Source: an uncultured Draconibacterium sp. (GTDB lineage Bacteria; Bacteroidota; Bacteroidia; Bacteroidales; Prolixibacteraceae). From it: a stretch of DNA of 64,000 nucleotides. Below, piece after piece: positions 8,654-16,204 of this stretch. Below the pieces are notes generated by a model. That model ran no database searches, was not told the DNA's origin, and was given only the letters and a program-made list of their open reading frames with translations. Position 1 is the stretch's first letter; each line of letters begins with the position of its first letter. The stretch is from the NCBI RefSeq assembly GCF_963677575.1, contig NZ_OY782038.1:3909501-3973500 (forward strand). The letters are read 5' to 3'. The position numbers and the translations under genes are program-made.

Positions 8654-9211
8654 ATGAAAAAAGTAACATTTTTATTAGCAGCGATTTTAGTTTTCGGAGT
8701 ATCTAACTTAGCTAAAGCACAAGATAGTGACGCTCATAAACTATACATTAAAATTGAAAAGCAGGCGATGATTGCTATTGAAGGAGAGAATTCAACTGAT
8801 GTCCGTTTTGAATCGGACGCTTTTGACAAGGCAGGAGAGGAAATCACATTTAAATCTGTTAATAACAGTAACAAATTGTGGTTGAATTATTCTTCTATAG
8901 TAAATAAGGGGGGGACAAATACAATTTCTGCGAAGGTTTCATCTTTGCCGGCAGGATTAAAAATTCAGGTTGCAGCAAGTGAATCAGTTTCGAATTCAGA
9001 TAAAAAAGGTCATACCGGAACCGGACATACAGTAGATTTAACAACAGGAGGGGTAACAATAGTTGATGGTATTAAAAGCTGTTATACCGGAAGCGGAAGC
9101 AAGAAAGGTCACGAGTTGGTTTATTCTGTTTCTACAGACGAAAATAACTATGGACTATTAGAGGCAGATAATATTGATTTAACAGTTACTTATACGATAT
9201 CAGAGAATTAA
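8654..9211 (+). CDS. Secreted fibre-subunit-like protein, copy 1
   Basis: A 185-residue protein with a classical signal peptide (MKKVTFLLAAILVFG..., cleavage probably near AKA-Q at residue 22-23). I chose the ATG at 8654 because it starts the signal peptide; the frame is open further upstream but lacks such a start. The mature part looks all-beta: an N-terminal strand LYIKIEKQ, an inner LWLNYSS motif, GIKSCYTGSGSKKGHEL, and a C-terminal alternating strand LTVTYTISEN. These motifs recur in the products of 9950-10522, 10641-11204 and 15072-15638. A chaperone-like and an usher-like gene follow, so it is probably a polymerising surface subunit (inference; no named family recognised). From 8747 to 9252 the DNA is identical to the second copy. 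Confidence 0.7.
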   Translation: MKKVTFLLAAILVFGVSNLAKAQDSDAHKLYIKIEKQAMIAIEGENSTDVRFESDAFDKAGEEITFKSVNNSNKLWLNYSSIVNKGGTNTISAKVSSLPAGLKIQVAASESVSNSDKKGHTGTGHTVDLTTGGVTIVDGIKSCYTGSGSKKGHELVYSVSTDENNYGLLEADNIDLTVTYTISEN

Positions 9212-9242
9212 TCAGGGGAATAGATAAAAATAAAGGGTAGTG

Positions 9243-9271
9243 CGGGTCAATCAGAAGATTGACCCGTTCTT
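9243..9271 (+). terminator. Hairpin after subunit copy 1
   Basis: CGGGTCAATC and GATTGACCCG form a 10-base stem with an AGAA loop, followed by a T-rich but interrupted tail, so termination may be partial. The second copy has the same stem with the loop reversed and complemented (TTCT) and a better T run. Confidence 0.6.
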
Positions 9272-9338
9272 GTTTCTATATATTATAATTGAAATTATTT
9301 TACTGTATTTGTGTTGGGCTGATTAGAAAGCAAATTGG

Positions 9339-9364
9339 GGCTTTGGAAGCATGCTTCCAAAGCC
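9339..9364. repeat. 26-base perfect palindrome
   Basis: GGCTTTGGAAGC followed by a central AT and its exact complement forms a loop-free palindrome, followed by TATTTGTTTT. It lies in the unique 228-base spacer between the two copies of the duplication. It could act as a terminator or as a protein-binding site; neither can be decided from the sequence. Confidence 0.5.
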
Positions 9365-9500
9365 TATTTGTTTTACTGTCGGCATTAGCCTTTATAATTT
9401 TATAGCTTCGCTTAAGGCTTATTCTGAAAGGCAATTGCTGTTAGGGAATATTTCTAAGTGAAACCAAAACTCCCGAATGTGTTTGCATTGGTTATTATTT

Positions 9501-9698
9501 ATTCGTATTACCGAATACAAACGTTTTGCTGCCGTAAATTACCAGGAGCTCGATATCTGTAAGCCCGGTCGTAAATGCGGTGCGTCAGAAAAACTTCTTC
9601 TCTATAAATTTCTAAAAGAGCCGCTAACTGCAAAATATGGTGCCGACTGGTACAGAGAACTGGAGATTGCAGCTGAGTATATTTTGTCTGAAAAATAG
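9501..9698 (+). pseudogene. Duplicated 3' fragment of the DUF3109 gene
   Basis: This copy encodes the last 65 residues of the DUF3109 protein at 7827-8402, from IRITEYKRF to the same stop codon, with five substitutions (D to A, I to V, P to L, V to A, K to R). The N-terminal two thirds, with the main cysteine cluster, are absent, so it cannot make a working protein. It marks the left edge of the tandem duplication: sequence at 8205 and at 9501 starts to match at ATTCGTATTA. Confidence 0.85.
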
Positions 9699-9743
9699 GT
9701 CTTTGCTGTATTAATTTGCTTCGTTTTCTATCTTGTCTTTATT

Positions 9744-9787
9744 GTCCCAAAATATGTGCTTAGTCCCAAATGTTTGAAATGTGTCCC
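9744..9787 (+). promoter_or_regulatory. Second copy of the GTCCC triple repeat
   Basis: GTCCCAAA occurs at 9744, 9763 and 9783, preserving the 19- and 20-base spacing of the first copy although the bases between have changed. The third repeat forms the dyad TGTCCC-AAAAT-GGGGTG. Conservation against a diverging background argues that the repeats are functional. Confidence 0.4.
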
Positions 9788-9853
9788 AAAATGGGGTGTA
9801 TAAAATTTTTGGCATAACATCTAATTTGTTGTAAATCAGTGATCAATGCATTC

Positions 9854-9869
9854 TGGCACTTCGATTGTT
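9854..9869 (+). promoter_or_regulatory. Weakened -24/-12 promoter before subunit copy 2
   Basis: TGGCAC-N5-TTGTT retains the -24 element, but the GC of the -12 element is GT, a change expected to lower sigma-54 promoter activity strongly. Upstream repeats and the leader hairpin (9881-9901) are kept. Confidence 0.4.
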
Positions 9870-9949
9870 TTAATAAGAGCGTATCCGACCCTAAAGGATA
9901 CAACAGCTTTTTGAAGAAAAAATTACAAACAAATAAACAACACAACATC

Positions 9950-10522
9950 ATGAAAAAAGTAACATTTTTATTAGCAGCGATTTTAGTTTTTGGAGTAACA
10001 AACTTTGTAAATGCAATGGGGCCTGGTGACAAGAAAACCGATTCTCACAATTTGTATATTAAAATTGAAAAGCAGGCGATGATTGCTATTGAAGGAGAGA
10101 ATTCAACTGATGTCCGTTTTGAATCGGACGCTTTTGACAAGGCAGGAGAGGAAATCACATTTAAATCTGTTAATAACAGTAACAAATTGTGGTTGAATTA
10201 TTCTTCTATAGTAAATAAGGGGGGGACAAATACAATTTCTGCGAAGGTTTCATCTTTGCCGGCAGGATTAAAAATTCAGGTTGCAGCAAGTGAATCAGTT
10301 TCGAATTCAGATAAAAAAGGTCATACCGGAACCGGACATACAGTAGATTTAACAACAGGAGGGGTAACAATAGTTGATGGTATTAAAAGCTGTTATACCG
10401 GAAGCGGAAGCAAGAAAGGTCACGAGTTGGTTTATTCTGTTTCTACAGACGAAAATAACTATGGACTATTAGAGGCAGATAATATTGATTTAACAGTTAC
10501 TTATACGATATCAGAGAATTAA
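9950..10522 (+). CDS. Secreted fibre-subunit-like protein, copy 2
   Basis: A 190-residue paralogue of the product of 8654-9211. The signal peptide has the same first half, then diverges (GVTNFVNA), and the first mature residues (MGPGDKKTDSHNLYIKIEKQ) differ from copy 1. From KIEKQ to the C-terminal ISEN the two proteins are identical, and the DNA is identical over 506 bases (10058-10563 against 8747-9252). The start is the ATG of the signal peptide. In chaperone-usher fibres the N-terminal extension decides which neighbour a subunit inserts into, so a constant body with a changed N terminus could give two roles, for example shaft and base or tip (inference). Its own -12 promoter element is damaged, so it may depend on readthrough. 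Confidence 0.7.
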   Translation: MKKVTFLLAAILVFGVTNFVNAMGPGDKKTDSHNLYIKIEKQAMIAIEGENSTDVRFESDAFDKAGEEITFKSVNNSNKLWLNYSSIVNKGGTNTISAKVSSLPAGLKIQVAASESVSNSDKKGHTGTGHTVDLTTGGVTIVDGIKSCYTGSGSKKGHELVYSVSTDENNYGLLEADNIDLTVTYTISEN

Positions 10523-10553
10523 TCAGGGGAATAGATAAAAATAAAGGGTAGTG

Positions 10554-10587
10554 CGGGTCAATCTTCTGATTGACCCGTTCTTTTTTG
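10554..10587 (+). terminator. Hairpin with T run after subunit copy 2
   Basis: A 10-base stem CGGGTCAATC/GATTGACCCG with a TTCT loop is followed by TTCTTTTTT. It should limit transcription from the two copies into the downstream genes, giving more subunit than assembly transcript, a common pattern in fibre operons (inference). Confidence 0.7.
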
Positions 10588-10640
10588 CTGATTTTTCGCT
10601 CAGCTATTTCTTTTTAGCAGATTTCGCCGTAAATTTAAAC

Positions 10641-11204
10641 ATGAAGTTGTTGGATGCAATATCATGTTTTATAATTTTATTAATGCTCTCATTTGTTGCT
10701 ACGGCGCAACAAAACGAAAGCCATAAATTAGGAATTGATATTCCTGAAGTAGCTTTATTGGCGTTGCAATCAGAGAATGGTTCAGGTTTGAACTTTAATT
10801 CAGCGTTGCCAAATACAGCCGGTCAAAACATAAATATGAGTGGAGAAGAACAATCGGGTATTTGGATTAATTATTCTTCAGTTGTTAGAGCAGGTCAAAA
10901 AAGAAAAGTAACGGCAACAGTAGTTGGAGATATCCCTCCGGGGGTTGTTTTGAAAGTAAAGGCATCTGAGGGGCGTGGCGAAGGAAATGGGAAATTGGGA
11001 GAACCGTTATCCTGGGTTACAATAAAAAATGTACCAGTAGATGTAATCTCAAATATTGGTAGCTGTTATACAGGTCGTGGAGTTGAAAATGGTCATATGC
11101 TTTCCTATAAAATTGAGATGGATGATCAGACAGATCGTTACACATCTTTAGTGCAATCAGAAACATCTTTGCAAATATTGTACACATTAACAGATGACAA
11201 TTAG
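10641..11204 (+). CDS. Secreted fibre-subunit-like protein, second type
   Basis: A 187-residue protein with a signal peptide (MKLLDAISCFIILLMLSFVATAQ, cleavage after ATA). The start at 10641 begins that peptide. The mature protein follows the same plan as the duplicated subunits: HKLGIDIPEVALLAL near the N terminus, IWINYSSVV in the middle, NIGSCYTGRG then NGHMLSYKI, and the C-terminal strand LQILYTLTDDN. Overall identity to copies 1 and 2 is modest, so it is an old paralogue. It starts 54 bases after the terminator-like hairpin and is followed after 42 bases by the chaperone-like gene; it is probably the first gene of the assembly operon. Confidence 0.68.
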   Translation: MKLLDAISCFIILLMLSFVATAQQNESHKLGIDIPEVALLALQSENGSGLNFNSALPNTAGQNINMSGEEQSGIWINYSSVVRAGQKRKVTATVVGDIPPGVVLKVKASEGRGEGNGKLGEPLSWVTIKNVPVDVISNIGSCYTGRGVENGHMLSYKIEMDDQTDRYTSLVQSETSLQILYTLTDDN

Positions 11205-11246
11205 TTTTTACTTATTATTTTTATCCGAAACTTATAAGTAACTAAT

Positions 11247-12050
11247 ATGTCATCGAGAAGCTCTATTTCCTTATTTATAATCTTTTTACTTATTGCAGTT
11301 ACAACTCCGAATTTGAGCTATGCTAATATCGTTGTTCTTAATGGGCTAACACATGAGGATGAGGTGGAGGTTGGTAGCAATTACCGTGGCGCAATTCAAG
11401 TGCAAAATACCGGAACAGAAGCACAAAGTGTGAAAGTATACCAACGTGATTATTGGTATTCATTTTCCGGCGAAAGCAGGCACGATGAAGCCGGTACATT
11501 AGCACGCTCCAATGCAGACTGGATTAAATACACTCCTACCTTGCTTACTCTTCAACCCAATGAAATGGCAATGATAGATTTTGAGGTGAACGTACCTGAT
11601 AACGATACGCTAAACGGAACATACTGGAGTGTAATAATGGTGGAAGGAATACAGCCGGAAGATACAAGTGCATCATCAGGCGTTAAAATCCGTACAGCTA
11701 TTCGTTATGCAGTGCAGATAATTACCAATATCGGGAGCACAGGAAAGCGTGATCTGCAATTTCTGGGTATGGAGCTTACGCCCGGAGAAGATGAAACGCA
11801 AGTGTTAAATGTTGCAATAGAAAATACCGGAGAGCGAATTCTTAAACCGGAACTTAATCTTGAGTTATTTAATGCAGAGGGAGAATCTATAGGTGTTTTT
11901 AAAGCAGAGCGCAGAAAAACTTATCCAACTACTTCTATTCTGTTATCGTTGCCATTGGAAGGCGTGAAACCTGGAGCATATGCAGCTGTCTTAATTGCTG
12001 ATTGTGATGAGGATAATATATTTGGAACAAATATAACACTAGAGTTGTAG
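11247..12050 (+). CDS. Periplasmic pilus-chaperone-like Ig-fold protein
   Basis: A 267-residue protein with a signal peptide (hydrophobic stretch to about residue 26, ending SYAN). The first domain has features of PapD/FimC-type chaperones or other Ig-fold proteins: a long beta strand with QVQNTGTEAQSVKVY, then W-IKYTPTLLTLQPNE and VPDNDTLNGTYWSVIMVEG, close to the Tyr-Pro...Pro...Gly-Tyr-Trp layout of the G1/F1 region. A second all-beta domain follows (about 165-267). It is likely to fold subunits in the periplasm and hand them to the usher-like protein encoded 2 bases downstream. An alternative reading is a DUF916/WxL-interacting type Ig protein. Either way it belongs with secreted beta-rich subunits. 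Confidence 0.6.
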   Translation: MSSRSSISLFIIFLLIAVTTPNLSYANIVVLNGLTHEDEVEVGSNYRGAIQVQNTGTEAQSVKVYQRDYWYSFSGESRHDEAGTLARSNADWIKYTPTLLTLQPNEMAMIDFEVNVPDNDTLNGTYWSVIMVEGIQPEDTSASSGVKIRTAIRYAVQIITNIGSTGKRDLQFLGMELTPGEDETQVLNVAIENTGERILKPELNLELFNAEGESIGVFKAERRKTYPTTSILLSLPLEGVKPGAYAAVLIADCDEDNIFGTNITLEL

Positions 12051-12052
12051 TT

Positions 12053-15000
12053 ATGCATCATGCGGCCAGGCTGATTTTTCTTTTATTTCTTACTCTACCT
12101 TTTGAGCTTTTGTCGCAGCAGGTATTGCAAACAACTTTTGTGAAAAAAAAAGCCCAAACCGAGCCGGGTAAAGTTTGTAATCTGGCATTTTTTATTCAAA
12201 ACAATTCTGATAACGAAATGCAGGCAAAGCCGACCTATGTTTTGCCTTTGGGATTGAAACAAGTTACACAAACAGGAACAATTCAGTTACAGCCAGCTGA
12301 AAAAAAGTTTTTGATTCTTTCGGTGCAGGTTCCAGAAACCTACGCTGTGGGTAATTATACGGTTTATACTACATTTAAATCTGTTGAAGACGAATCTGTT
12401 CTACTTCTGGACTCGGTAATGGTTCAGGTTTTGGAAGTAGAGAGAATAACGATTCAGAAATTGGAAAAGCCAGCCTATGTTTATGCCGGAGAAGAAATCC
12501 GCGCAAGTTATTTAATACAAAACCAAGGAAATACTGATAAAGTTTTTTTTGTAGAAGCACAGAATTGTAAGGTCGAAGGAGGTGCTGATGTGCGGCTTAA
12601 AGTAGGAGAGTCGAAGGTGATAACAGTTGTAAAACCCACTACTGAGGAATATGAAAGTAGTGTTCGTGAATATTATAGTATTCGAGTGAGTGCGGGCAAT
12701 CGGGTACTGGGAAGTGTTAGCAATTGGTCACAGGTGTTTCCTTCGAAAAACATGAAAAGAGACCTGTTTTTTAGGTTTCCTGTGTCATTTTACAGCTCGT
12801 ATCTGGCGGTTGACAGAGGTGGCATATACGAGTCGGCGTATCAGTTTCAGTTGAAAGGAGAAGGAGCATTGGATGAACAGGGAAAGCACCAATTAGGTTT
12901 TTTGGCACGTGCCCCCAATAATACGGGATTGAGTTACTTAGGATTGTATGACCAATATTATGTAACATATCAAAATCCAAATTTGATGTTGTTTGGTGGG
13001 CAAAAGAACTATGTGTTTACCCCGCTTACAGAGTCGGCGCGATTTGGAATGGGAGCAGAGAGCAGGGTAAGACTGAACAATGGGGTGGAATTCGGTTTCA
13101 TCTATGTTGCTCCACGTTACTACGAAGAGATAAAGGATGAAATGGCCGGAGTGCTAGGTTACTATTTTGATCCTGAGAATAAAGTTGAATTTTATTATGT
13201 CTCAAAACGGTTTGAAGCAATAGATGACCGGGCACAGTTGGTTAGTCTGATGTCGAAGTTTTCTCCATTTAAAGGAACAGATATTGACCTGGAACTTTCT
13301 CGCGGTTTTTTTAATAATGATGCCGATAATGCTTACCGCTTAGATATGAATTCGCGATTTTCTCTATTCAATGTTTCAGGTAGTTACTACAACGCAGGAA
13401 AAAACTATCCGGGTTATTATAATAATTCAAAATTTTATTCAATTAATGCATCAGCGAGGTTGAGTAAGAAGTTTAATGTGAGTTTGTATGCCCGTCGCGA
13501 TTTTATGAATGCACAGCTTGATACCTTTTTTGTAACAGCGCCAATGACCGAATCATACCAGGCAAGTATAGATTACAAAGTTTGGGAGCAAAGTAATTTG
13601 AAATTTTTTGTTCGGCAATACGAACGCAAAGACAGGCTGAGTTTTAATAAATTTCATTATAAAACACGATCAGCCAATGTTCGTTTTAGCCAAAAATGGA
13701 AATGGTTTAGATATAGTTTAACCGGAGAGGCAGGAAAAACTACCAATTTTTTGCTTGCCCCGGGCGAAAACGAACAAAACAGTTATCGTGGAATTGGCGA
13801 TATAAACTTTCGAATTAATTCGCGGCATTCCATCAGTGCCTTTGGTTCCTGGTCAAATATTAACGAGTTTGTATCGGGGAAACAACAGAATGTAACAGCC
13901 GGCTTATCGGTTTTTAGCCAGATCTCGGATAATCTCAATGCAAATTTTTATGTGCAAAATGCCTATGATATTGATGACTATTACAAGAATCGTAACCTGA
14001 TGCAGTTGAGCCTGAACTACGATTTCCTGAAAAATCATAGTATTTCGCTGCGAAGTTTTTATACCATCTTTAAAACCGAACTTGAAGAAGCTGAGTTTAC
14101 TTTGTCGGCAACCTATGCCTATAAATTTGGTGTGCCAATAAAGCAAATAGTAAAAGCCGGTTCCATAAATGGTAAGGTTACCGGCATGCATGGAGAGCCT
14201 GTTGAGGGAATTTGGGTGAGGTTGTTAAACCAAACAGCAGTTACCGATAAAAATGGCGATTATACTTTCGATTTGGTTCGGCCAGGAACGCATTTGGTTT
14301 CGTTCGACCAAAGTAACTTTCAGCTGGATGAGCTTACAAATATCCCTAACCCGGTTGAGGTAAATGTTTTTGAAGATCAGGTTTCAAAAGTGGATGTTAG
14401 GATTTTAAAGGGAGCAATGCTTAAAGGAAAAATTGTACTGGAACAAGCCAGGCTAAGAGCGGCCGAAAATGAAGATGCCAGCCCTGCTAATATTATTGTT
14501 GAGGTGAAATCGGAGTTAGATGAGTACCGCCTGACAACTGAAAAGGATGGATCGTTTGCTTTTCCTCTGCTAAAACCGGGAGCATTTACATTTAAAATTT
14601 ATACCAATTCAATTCCGGCAGGGTATAAAATTAACCAGTCAGTGTATAAATTTATGCTTGCCGAAGGTGAAACCCGTGAAATGGAAATTCTGTTGCCAAC
14701 CAAAAAGAACAATATTGTTTTTAAACCGGTGGGAAATACGTTGCTCCCAAAAGGCTTGGGTTTGTCGGGTAAGGCTATTCCTAAGAAAAAGGAGCCTTTA
14801 ATCTCTTTAGATCAAACATTTTATAGTATCCAGATAGGTGCTTTTAGTTACGCTTTACCTCCTGATGATTCGTTTTTTCAGGATGAGCAGTTTTATTTCG
14901 AAAAACAAATTGATAACTTACACAAGTATTATATAGGATGTTATACCAATGAAGAAACAGCCAGGAATGAGTACAAACGGTTAAAACTTAAATTTAAAGA

Positions 15001-15061
15001 ATTGTTTATTGTAGTTTTTGACAATGGCGAAGTGTATAATTTATACCAATACAAAAAATGA
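12053..15061 (+). CDS. Usher-like outer-membrane beta-barrel protein with C-terminal SPOR domain
   Basis: A 1002-residue protein with a signal peptide (residues 1-22). Residues about 25-230 form two Ig-like beta domains (QNNSDNE..., QNQGNTDKVFF). Residues about 235-690 are alternating aromatic/polar strands typical of a large outer-membrane barrel. Residues about 702-780 and 790-875 look like carboxypeptidase-regulatory/SdrD-like beta domains (GKVTGMHGEPVEGIWVRL, VTDKNGDYTFDLVRPGTH), comparable to the plug and C-terminal domains of FimD-type ushers. Residues about 920-1002 are a SPOR domain (YSIQIGAF...YYIGCYTNEETARNEYKRLK), which in other proteins binds denuded peptidoglycan at division sites. 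The gene lies 2 bases after the chaperone-like gene and 10 before another subunit gene. A secretion pore for fibre subunits is the best inference; a SPOR tail on such a barrel is unusual. Confidence 0.6.
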   Translation: MHHAARLIFLLFLTLPFELLSQQVLQTTFVKKKAQTEPGKVCNLAFFIQNNSDNEMQAKPTYVLPLGLKQVTQTGTIQLQPAEKKFLILSVQVPETYAVGNYTVYTTFKSVEDESVLLLDSVMVQVLEVERITIQKLEKPAYVYAGEEIRASYLIQNQGNTDKVFFVEAQNCKVEGGADVRLKVGESKVITVVKPTTEEYESSVREYYSIRVSAGNRVLGSVSNWSQVFPSKNMKRDLFFRFPVSFYSSYLAVDRGGIYESAYQFQLKGEGALDEQGKHQLGFLARAPNNTGLSYLGLYDQYYVTYQNPNLMLFGGQKNYVFTPLTESARFGMGAESRVRLNNGVEFGFIYVAPRYYEEIKDEMAGVLGYYFDPENKVEFYYVSKRFEAIDDRAQLVSLMSKFSPFKGTDIDLELSRGFFNNDADNAYRLDMNSRFSLFNVSGSYYNAGKNYPGYYNNSKFYSINASARLSKKFNVSLYARRDFMNAQLDTFFVTAPMTESYQASIDYKVWEQSNLKFFVRQYERKDRLSFNKFHYKTRSANVRFSQKWKWFRYSLTGEAGKTTNFLLAPGENEQNSYRGIGDINFRINSRHSISAFGSWSNINEFVSGKQQNVTAGLSVFSQISDNLNANFYVQNAYDIDDYYKNRNLMQLSLNYDFLKNHSISLRSFYTIFKTELEEAEFTLSATYAYKFGVPIKQIVKAGSINGKVTGMHGEPVEGIWVRLLNQTAVTDKNGDYTFDLVRPGTHLVSFDQSNFQLDELTNIPNPVEVNVFEDQVSKVDVRILKGAMLKGKIVLEQARLRAAENEDASPANIIVEVKSELDEYRLTTEKDGSFAFPLLKPGAFTFKIYTNSIPAGYKINQSVYKFMLAEGETREMEILLPTKKNNIVFKPVGNTLLPKGLGLSGKAIPKKKEPLISLDQTFYSIQIGAFSYALPPDDSFFQDEQFYFEKQIDNLHKYYIGCYTNEETARNEYKRLKLKFKELFIVVFDNGEVYNLYQYKK

Positions 15062-15071
15062 TACAGAAGAA

Positions 15072-15638
15072 ATGAAAAATATTTATTTTTCCATAGTAAC
15101 CACATTGTTGTTGGAGTTAGTGGTGTGCCAGCATGCCAATGCTCAGCTCGATGAGGAAATTGTTCATATAGGTTTTTCGCTTCCCGAAGTTGCGTTGGTA
15201 GATATAGAATACATTGGGAATGGAACAATTGAGTTTGAATTACTTCCGGCTGCTGAATCAGGTGGAGCACCGGTAGTGAGACAATTAACCTCCCGGGAAT
15301 TTTGGATTAATTATTCATCCGCCTTGGGAAGGCATAGCCGGCATCGTTCAATTGTAGCGCAAATAGTAGGAGGGACATTGCCTGAAGGCTTGGAATTGTT
15401 TATTCAGGCTTCAGATTACTCGGGAAATGGAGGTGGTGAAACCGGAATGTCGGCAGGAAAAGTTCTGGTTGGGAGCGACCCCAGACCGATTATTACAGGA
15501 ATAGGAAGTGCTTTTACCGGAGATGGAATCGGTAATGGACATCGGCTGAGTTTTGAAATTGATATAAGCCAAATGGAAAAGGTTTCAGCAATAGGAGCAC
15601 ACGATTTCACCGTTATGTATACCTTAACCGATAACTAA
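15072..15638 (+). CDS. Secreted fibre-subunit-like protein, third type
   Basis: A 188-residue protein. The ATG at 15072, 10 bases after the usher-like gene and preceded by AGAAGA, starts a signal peptide (hydrophobic to about residue 20, cleavage near ANA-Q). The mature part keeps the subunit plan: HIGFSLPEVALVDI, EFWINYSSALG, GIGSAFTGDG then NGHRLSFEI, and the terminal strand FTVMYTLTDN. The cysteine of the other subunits is alanine here, so the motif does not depend on a disulfide. Its place after the usher gene suggests a minor subunit, such as a base or tip component (inference). Confidence 0.65.
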   Translation: MKNIYFSIVTTLLLELVVCQHANAQLDEEIVHIGFSLPEVALVDIEYIGNGTIEFELLPAAESGGAPVVRQLTSREFWINYSSALGRHSRHRSIVAQIVGGTLPEGLELFIQASDYSGNGGGETGMSAGKVLVGSDPRPIITGIGSAFTGDGIGNGHRLSFEIDISQMEKVSAIGAHDFTVMYTLTDN

Positions 15639-15642
15639 TAAA

Positions 15643-16137
15643 ATGAGAAAATATACCATTCTAATATTGTTGTGTATCTGGGCTGTTGGGGGGCATGCTC
15701 AGGGATTACAGTTATCATTGACCGGCATGGTAACTTTTAATGCTACTCAGATTGATATAAGTGAACCCGGAGAGGATATCAAGGCTGTAATTTCAGCGAA
15801 TTCGGGAGTTCAGCTTTCTGTAGAATCGTATAATTATTGGGAACAGAAGAACCAAAAATGGCGTATTTATGTACATAAAACAGATGTAGAATGGGGGGAA
15901 GGTATTAAAATTGAGGTGAGACGCCGGGGCGATGGCAATAGAATGAATAAGAAAGGCGGCGGCAATGTTCATGGCGGATCAACTTTTGCAGAAATAAAAG
16001 ATAATCCTACTTATTTTTTCCGTGGAATGGGACTGATTTCAAACATCCCGCTGGATTTCCGAATTAATGAGCTTTCGTTGTCGTTGGGAGCCAGCGATTT
16101 TGAAACAGATGTGGTTTTTACTATTTATGATGATTAA
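15643..16137 (+). CDS. Secreted beta-rich protein, probable minor fibre component
   Basis: A 164-residue protein with a signal peptide (MRKYTILILLCIWAVGGHAQ, cleavage after HAQ or GHA). It starts 4 bases after the preceding subunit gene. The mature part is predicted all-beta and ends in an alternating strand (DVVFTIYDD) like the other subunits, but the NYSS and TGxG motifs are missing; there is a Gly/Arg/Lys-rich loop (RRRGDGNRMNKKGGGN) around residues 90-105. I do not recognise a family. Position and end strand suggest an accessory or adhesin-like subunit. Confidence 0.6.
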   Translation: MRKYTILILLCIWAVGGHAQGLQLSLTGMVTFNATQIDISEPGEDIKAVISANSGVQLSVESYNYWEQKNQKWRIYVHKTDVEWGEGIKIEVRRRGDGNRMNKKGGGNVHGGSTFAEIKDNPTYFFRGMGLISNIPLDFRINELSLSLGASDFETDVVFTIYDD

Positions 16138-16204
16138 CTTTAATACTTGAAAAGTATTCATCCTGAAACGGAGGCGAAAAACTTCAGAAAAAAGTACGGA
16201 ACAC

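Noticed and set aside
12904..12913. GGCACGTGCC palindrome as a parS-like site.
   Set aside because: It lies inside the usher-like coding region, far from parAB, and matches only the CACGTG core of parS.
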